Source: Verrucosispora sp. NA02020 (GTDB lineage Bacteria > Actinomycetota > Actinomycetes > Mycobacteriales > Micromonosporaceae). Taken from it: a DNA stretch of 64,000 bases. Position numbers and translations under genes: made by a program. The stretch covers positions 4,960,001-5,024,000 of the forward strand of contig NZ_CP054923.1 in the NCBI RefSeq assembly GCF_013364215.1. Direction: 5' to 3'. A model generated the notes under the pieces. The model ran no database searches, had not been told where the DNA came from, and saw only the letters and a list, made by a program, of their open reading frames with translations. Shown in pieces: positions 61,084 through 64,000 of this stretch. Positions within the stretch are counted from its first letter, which is position 1, and each line of letters starts with the position of its first letter.

Positions 61084-61746
61084 TCAGCGGCTCCCCACCG
61101 CGGGTGGCGGCGGTGAGTGGTGCCCGGTCGCGGGTGGCGACTGCTGACCGAGCAACCAGCGCCGCCAACCCGCCACGTCCTTGCCCGCACTCGTCGATCT
61201 GACCCGCACGTCGCCCAGCAGCGAGTGCACCCTGACCCGGATCCGCGGCGTTCCCGGCACCGGGGGCATCGACGCCAACCGGAGCTCCCGGTCGCTGAGC
61301 AACCCGATACCGGCGAGCTCCACATCCACCCCGTCGGGCACATCGATCTTGATGTCACCCAGGAGGCTCCACGCCTCGATCTCCACCACGGCCTCGGCGC
61401 AGACAGTCGTCCGCAGATCCAGATGCACATCGCCGAGCACGCTGAACATCCGCAGTCGGGCGGGCAACCGCCACCGTCCCACCCGCCGCTGGTCACCGAG
61501 GAACGCGACCACGGTCGACACGGTCTGCGTACTACCGACCGGAGGCGCGGAAACCACCACCCCGGCCGTCGCCCGCTCCAGATCCTCGATGCGCTCGGCC
61601 GCCCACACCGCCCCGACCCGATCGCTGAACTCCTCCAGGGTCAGCCGGCCCTCGCCGACCGCCTCCTGCAGCGCCGTCGCGGCGGCCTCCTGCTCCAGCT
61701 CACTCGGCTTCCGTGACAACTGCTCAGGTCGAGGCTCGATCTCCAC
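61084..61746 (-). CDS. DUF1707 domain protein with LiaF-like C-terminal region
   Basis: This is a protein of about 220 residues. The N-terminal DUF1707 motif is EGRLTLEEFSDRVGAVWAA near residue 30, with the D/E-R pattern of that actinobacterial family. The C-terminal half is a beta-repeat region (MFSVLGDVHLDLR, WSLLGDIKIDVPDG, VHSLLGDVRVRS) like the cell-wall-active LiaF C-terminal domain. It has no membrane segment, so it is probably cytoplasmic or membrane-associated. The start is uncertain: the GTG at 61746 is the best fit to the conserved part, and the open frame to 61881 is Gly/Arg-rich and doubtful. It converges on the methyltransferase gene. Confidence 0.82.
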   Translation of the reverse strand: MEIEPRPEQLSRKPSELEQEAAATALQEAVGEGRLTLEEFSDRVGAVWAAERIEDLERATAGVVVSAPPVGSTQTVSTVVAFLGDQRRVGRWRLPARLRMFSVLGDVHLDLRTTVCAEAVVEIEAWSLLGDIKIDVPDGVDVELAGIGLLSDRELRLASMPPVPGTPRIRVRVHSLLGDVRVRSTSAGKDVAGWRRWLLGQQSPPATGHHSPPPPAVGSR

Positions 61747-62064
61747 GCCGTGGAGCCTACCCGGCCGACGCTCACCCGCTCCTCGTGCAACTCCCCGCCC
61801 GACGCCGCCTCCGGCAACACCTTCTCCGCCTTCCACCCCGACGCCCGGTACTCCCCGGACCGACCGTTCACCATCTGACACGGGTGATCGGCTGCTACCG
61901 GGCGGGAGCCAGGTGGACTAGCGTCTAAGCCCACCAGCGCGTACGCCGTCGCCGTCGATACGCCCCGGCCGACCCCGATCCGCCCGATCGGTGGGTTCTC
62001 ACGGGAACACCCCGTCACCGCTTCACCTGTTGGGCAGGATCGTCCCCAACGAGGAGGTGCCGTC

Positions 62065-62499
62065 GTGGTGCAGGACACCCGCGCTCTCGCCCTGACGTTC
62101 GAGGTGAGCGGCCTGCCACCGGTCAAGACCGAGGCGCTGTCCATCTTCGCTGCCGGTCACCGGCAGGCGACGAGAGTACGCACCCTGCTCCGGGCCGCCT
62201 GCGAGGCGGCACAGAAGACCGGCTGGACCCCGCTGTCCGGCCCGATCGAGGTGGACCTGACGCTGCGCTGCCCGCCCGGGCACCGCACCTCCGACGCCAG
62301 CACCCTGCTGGGCGGGGTGTGCGCGGTGCTGCAGGACAAGAAGCGGGTGACCAGCATCGGCCTCGCCCACCTCGGTGTCCTGGTCGACGTCGCCCTCTAC
62401 GAGGACGACCGGCAGATCCGCCGGTTGTCGTACGCGGAGGAGCCCGGCGAGGAATTCTCGTACCAGGTCCGCGTCGCCGCGGTACCGAACGTGGTTTGA
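62065..62499 (+). CDS. Hypothetical protein, weak RusA-like resemblance
   Basis: This is a 144-residue protein with GAGGAGG eight bases before the GTG at 62065. The pattern LTFEVSGLPPVKTEAL at the start, IEVDLTLRCPPG in the middle and SDASTLLGGVCAVLQDK further on follows the order of RusA-type Holliday-junction resolvases (beta strand, acidic residues, D-x-x-x-L-L helix). The usual acidic pair is incomplete, so a nuclease role is not supported. No neighbour gives a hint. It lies 47 bases before the next small gene, in the same direction. Confidence 0.6.
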   Translation: MVQDTRALALTFEVSGLPPVKTEALSIFAAGHRQATRVRTLLRAACEAAQKTGWTPLSGPIEVDLTLRCPPGHRTSDASTLLGGVCAVLQDKKRVTSIGLAHLGVLVDVALYEDDRQIRRLSYAEEPGEEFSYQVRVAAVPNVV

Positions 62500-62546
62500 C
62501 GGACGGTCGTGGTCGGGTACCGCTGCCGCCGACGAAGGGAGCACCG

Positions 62547-62816
62547 ATGTCGGAGCCACATGTCACGCTGGAACCTCGTGACCCGGTCCAGGAGAAACTG
62601 CGCGGGCCCTTGGAGCAGCAGCTGACATCGGCACTCCAGGTCGCCGCCGAGCGGATCCGGGACGCCTACACCGGCGAGCCGGTGGAGCAGGTCTGCCAGC
62701 AACTGCTCGACGAGACCCGGGCCGGCCTGCACCCGGACATCGCCGCGGCCTTCCAACCCGACATGGACGAGTTCTGCCGGGTCGCCGTCGCCATCGTGCG
62801 CGGCGAGACCACCTGA
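62547..62816 (+). CDS. Small helical hypothetical protein
   Basis: This is an 89-residue protein starting at the ATG at 62547, with GAAGGGAG six bases upstream. It is largely helical (LTSALQVAAERIRDAYTG, VEQVCQQLLDETRAG) and ends DMDEFCRVAVAIVRGE. Proteins of this size and pattern occur in actinobacteria without a known role. It is probably co-transcribed with the gene before it. Confidence 0.6.
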   Translation: MSEPHVTLEPRDPVQEKLRGPLEQQLTSALQVAAERIRDAYTGEPVEQVCQQLLDETRAGLHPDIAAAFQPDMDEFCRVAVAIVRGETT

Positions 62817-63185
62817 GCCGACCCGACGACGACACGGGTCAGGACCGGACCCGCACGACCCGGCCCTGACCCGTCCGGCGTGGGCAGCGAACCAGCCGCC
62901 TGCCGACGCACGTGTCAGCACGCGCCGGCACGGCAGCCGGTCCACCAGCACTCAGCTCCACGGTGCCCCACGACCGGACCCGGTACCGCGACCCACCCCG
63001 GCGAGTCGCGGCACCTGGGGCCGAGGCTAGGCGTGCCCGGGTCGAGCCCGCGCGGGCCGGCACGCACTATTGCCAGCAACGGGAAATAGCGGCAGGAGCG
63101 TGTAACACCCGGCGGGCGCCAGGCGCTGACCCGGTCGGAGCGACTGATCAGCGGACCACCGGGTCACCGGCGGCCCCGGTCGGCC
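62817..63185. other. Intergenic region, nothing recognised
   Basis: These 369 bases lie between convergent genes. Short frames here lack start signals and recognisable protein. I see no clear hairpin strong enough to call a terminator. Confidence 0.5.
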
Positions 63186-63893
63186 TCAGAAGTGCGCGAG
63201 CAGGTCGGGAAAAGCGCGCAGACGCAGGACGCCCTCGTCGGTCGGGTCCAGTTCGTCGTGCTCCAACACCCACGTGTTGTCGTTCGGGATGAACACCGCC
63301 CGCCATCCGGCCGCCCGTGCCGGCAGGATGTCCGACCGGGGCGAGTTGCCGATCATCCACGCCCGGGTCGGGTCGACGGCATGCTCCCGGCTCAACCGGT
63401 GATAGGTCGCCACGTCCTTCTCCGGCACGATGTGCGCCGCCGTGAAGTGGTGCAGCAGCCCACACGCGTCCAGCTTGCGCTGCTGTTCCTCGCGCTCCCC
63501 CTTGGTCAGCAGCAGCAACTCGTGCCGCCCGGCCAACTCGTCCAGCGCGTCGGCCACCCCCGGCATCAGCTCGACCTGATGGTTGATCAGCGCCATAGCC
63601 AACTCGTCGATCTCGCGGCGCTCCGCCTCGGTGGCGGGCCGTTCCCGCAGCCGCTCCAGGCACTCCCGCAGGCTGCGCAGGAAGACCTTGCTGCCGTACC
63701 CGTGCGCGACGGCGTTGGCCCGCTCGATGTCGTCGAGCACCGCCCGCAGCTGCGTCCGGTCGAGCGTCGGATGGTCCACCCAGCTCAGGAAGTCGTCGAT
63801 CACCCGCTCGAAGACGACGTTGTTCTCCCAGAGCGTGTCGTCCGCATCGAAGACGAGCACCTGCCCCGACTCGATCGACCTGTCATGCGTCAC
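63186..63893 (-). CDS. HAD-superfamily hydrolase (subfamily IA)
   Basis: This is a 235-residue phosphatase-like protein. Motif 1 is VLVFDADDTLWENN near residue 12 (DxDxT), motif 2 LLLLTKGE, motif 3 a Lys in VPEKDVATY, and motif 4 IGNSPRSDILPA with the Asp. A helical cap lies between motifs 1 and 2. It matches the general HAD hydrolases of actinomycetes; the substrate is open. The start is uncertain: the GTG at 63893 and the GTG at 63947 are both possible and neither has a clear ribosome-binding site. It is not connected to the biosynthetic locus. Confidence 0.85.
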   Translation of the reverse strand: MTHDRSIESGQVLVFDADDTLWENNVVFERVIDDFLSWVDHPTLDRTQLRAVLDDIERANAVAHGYGSKVFLRSLRECLERLRERPATEAERREIDELAMALINHQVELMPGVADALDELAGRHELLLLTKGEREEQQRKLDACGLLHHFTAAHIVPEKDVATYHRLSREHAVDPTRAWMIGNSPRSDILPARAAGWRAVFIPNDNTWVLEHDELDPTDEGVLRLRAFPDLLAHF

Positions 63894-63970
63894 GCGGCGA
63901 CGGTAGGCGACCCGGACGATCTCGGCGACCCGATAATTCGCCCGCACGACGGCGGAAGCCGTCAGTCGGC

Positions 63971-63997
63971 ACGGTCTCCGTCGATCGCGGAGACCGT
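63971..63997. terminator. Hairpin at the right edge
   Basis: ACGGTCTCCG at 63971-63980 pairs with CGGAGACCGT at 63988-63997 over a seven-base loop. It lies just upstream of the HAD gene and may terminate a gene outside the window. Confidence 0.55.
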
Positions 63998-64000
63998 CCC

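Noticed and set aside
62065..62499. Calling this gene a RusA resolvase
   Set aside because: The order of segments is suggestive, but the acidic catalytic residues are not all present. It is listed as hypothetical.

Overview
The window is a high-GC, high-density actinobacterial chromosome segment. The codon usage, frequent GTG starts, mycothiol-era gene families (DinB/DUF664, a Rv2466c-like protein, an F420/PPOX protein) and an intergenic inverted repeat of the GATCATGGAGTTGTGG type point to Micromonosporaceae, most likely Micromonospora or a relative. This placement is an inference; no rRNA or marker gene is present.

Left arm (1 to 16.5 kb): ordinary accessory chromosome. It holds a 5'-truncated SDR running in frame into a SnoaL-like domain, an XRE-cupin regulator with a palindromic operator, a decayed alpha/beta-hydrolase followed by a methyltransferase and a DinB-like protein, DUF4291 and PPOX genes, an NAD-dependent epimerase, a lipoprotein/TPR pair, a large LuxR-type (LAL) ATPase regulator with a small upstream gene, a complete sugar ABC importer operon (binding protein, two permeases, MsmK/UgpC-type ATPase), a Rv2466c-like thioredoxin-fold protein, a dispersed repeat, and a two-domain VOC protein.

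Centre (16.6 to 59.1 kb): one large minus-strand biosynthetic locus, about 42.5 kb, in colinear order. A hydroxymalonyl/methoxymalonyl-ACP cassette (3-hydroxyacyl-CoA dehydrogenase, FkbH, free-standing ACP, acyl-CoA dehydrogenase) leads into a 3307-residue megasynthase (AT-ACP-KS-AT-ACP-AMT-C-A-PCP plus half a C domain). Next come a discrete acyltransferase, two AT-less KS-DH-KR-ACP modules, an AT-less KS-ACP joined to C-A-PCP-E, a C-A-PCP protein, a final KS-AT-(dead KR-like)-ACP-C protein, an ABC-2 exporter pair and a type II thioesterase. Adenylation codes read by eye predict Gly, an unassigned branched hydrophobic D-residue, and Val. My model is a beta-amino acyl starter, Gly, two unsaturated C2 units, a beta-keto unit, a D-amino acid, Val and a last ketide, closed to a macrolactam by the free beta-amine on the terminal C-like domain. 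The mixture of cis-AT and trans-AT logic in one line, the embedded aminotransferase and the terminal C-like domain in place of a TE are the most interesting things in the window. I cannot match the cluster to a named product.

Right arm (59.1 to 64 kb): a 1.1 kb non-coding, less GC-rich leader with inverted repeats separates the locus from a divergent NPP-motif methyltransferase that may belong to it. After that come a DUF1707 protein, two small hypothetical proteins and a HAD hydrolase.
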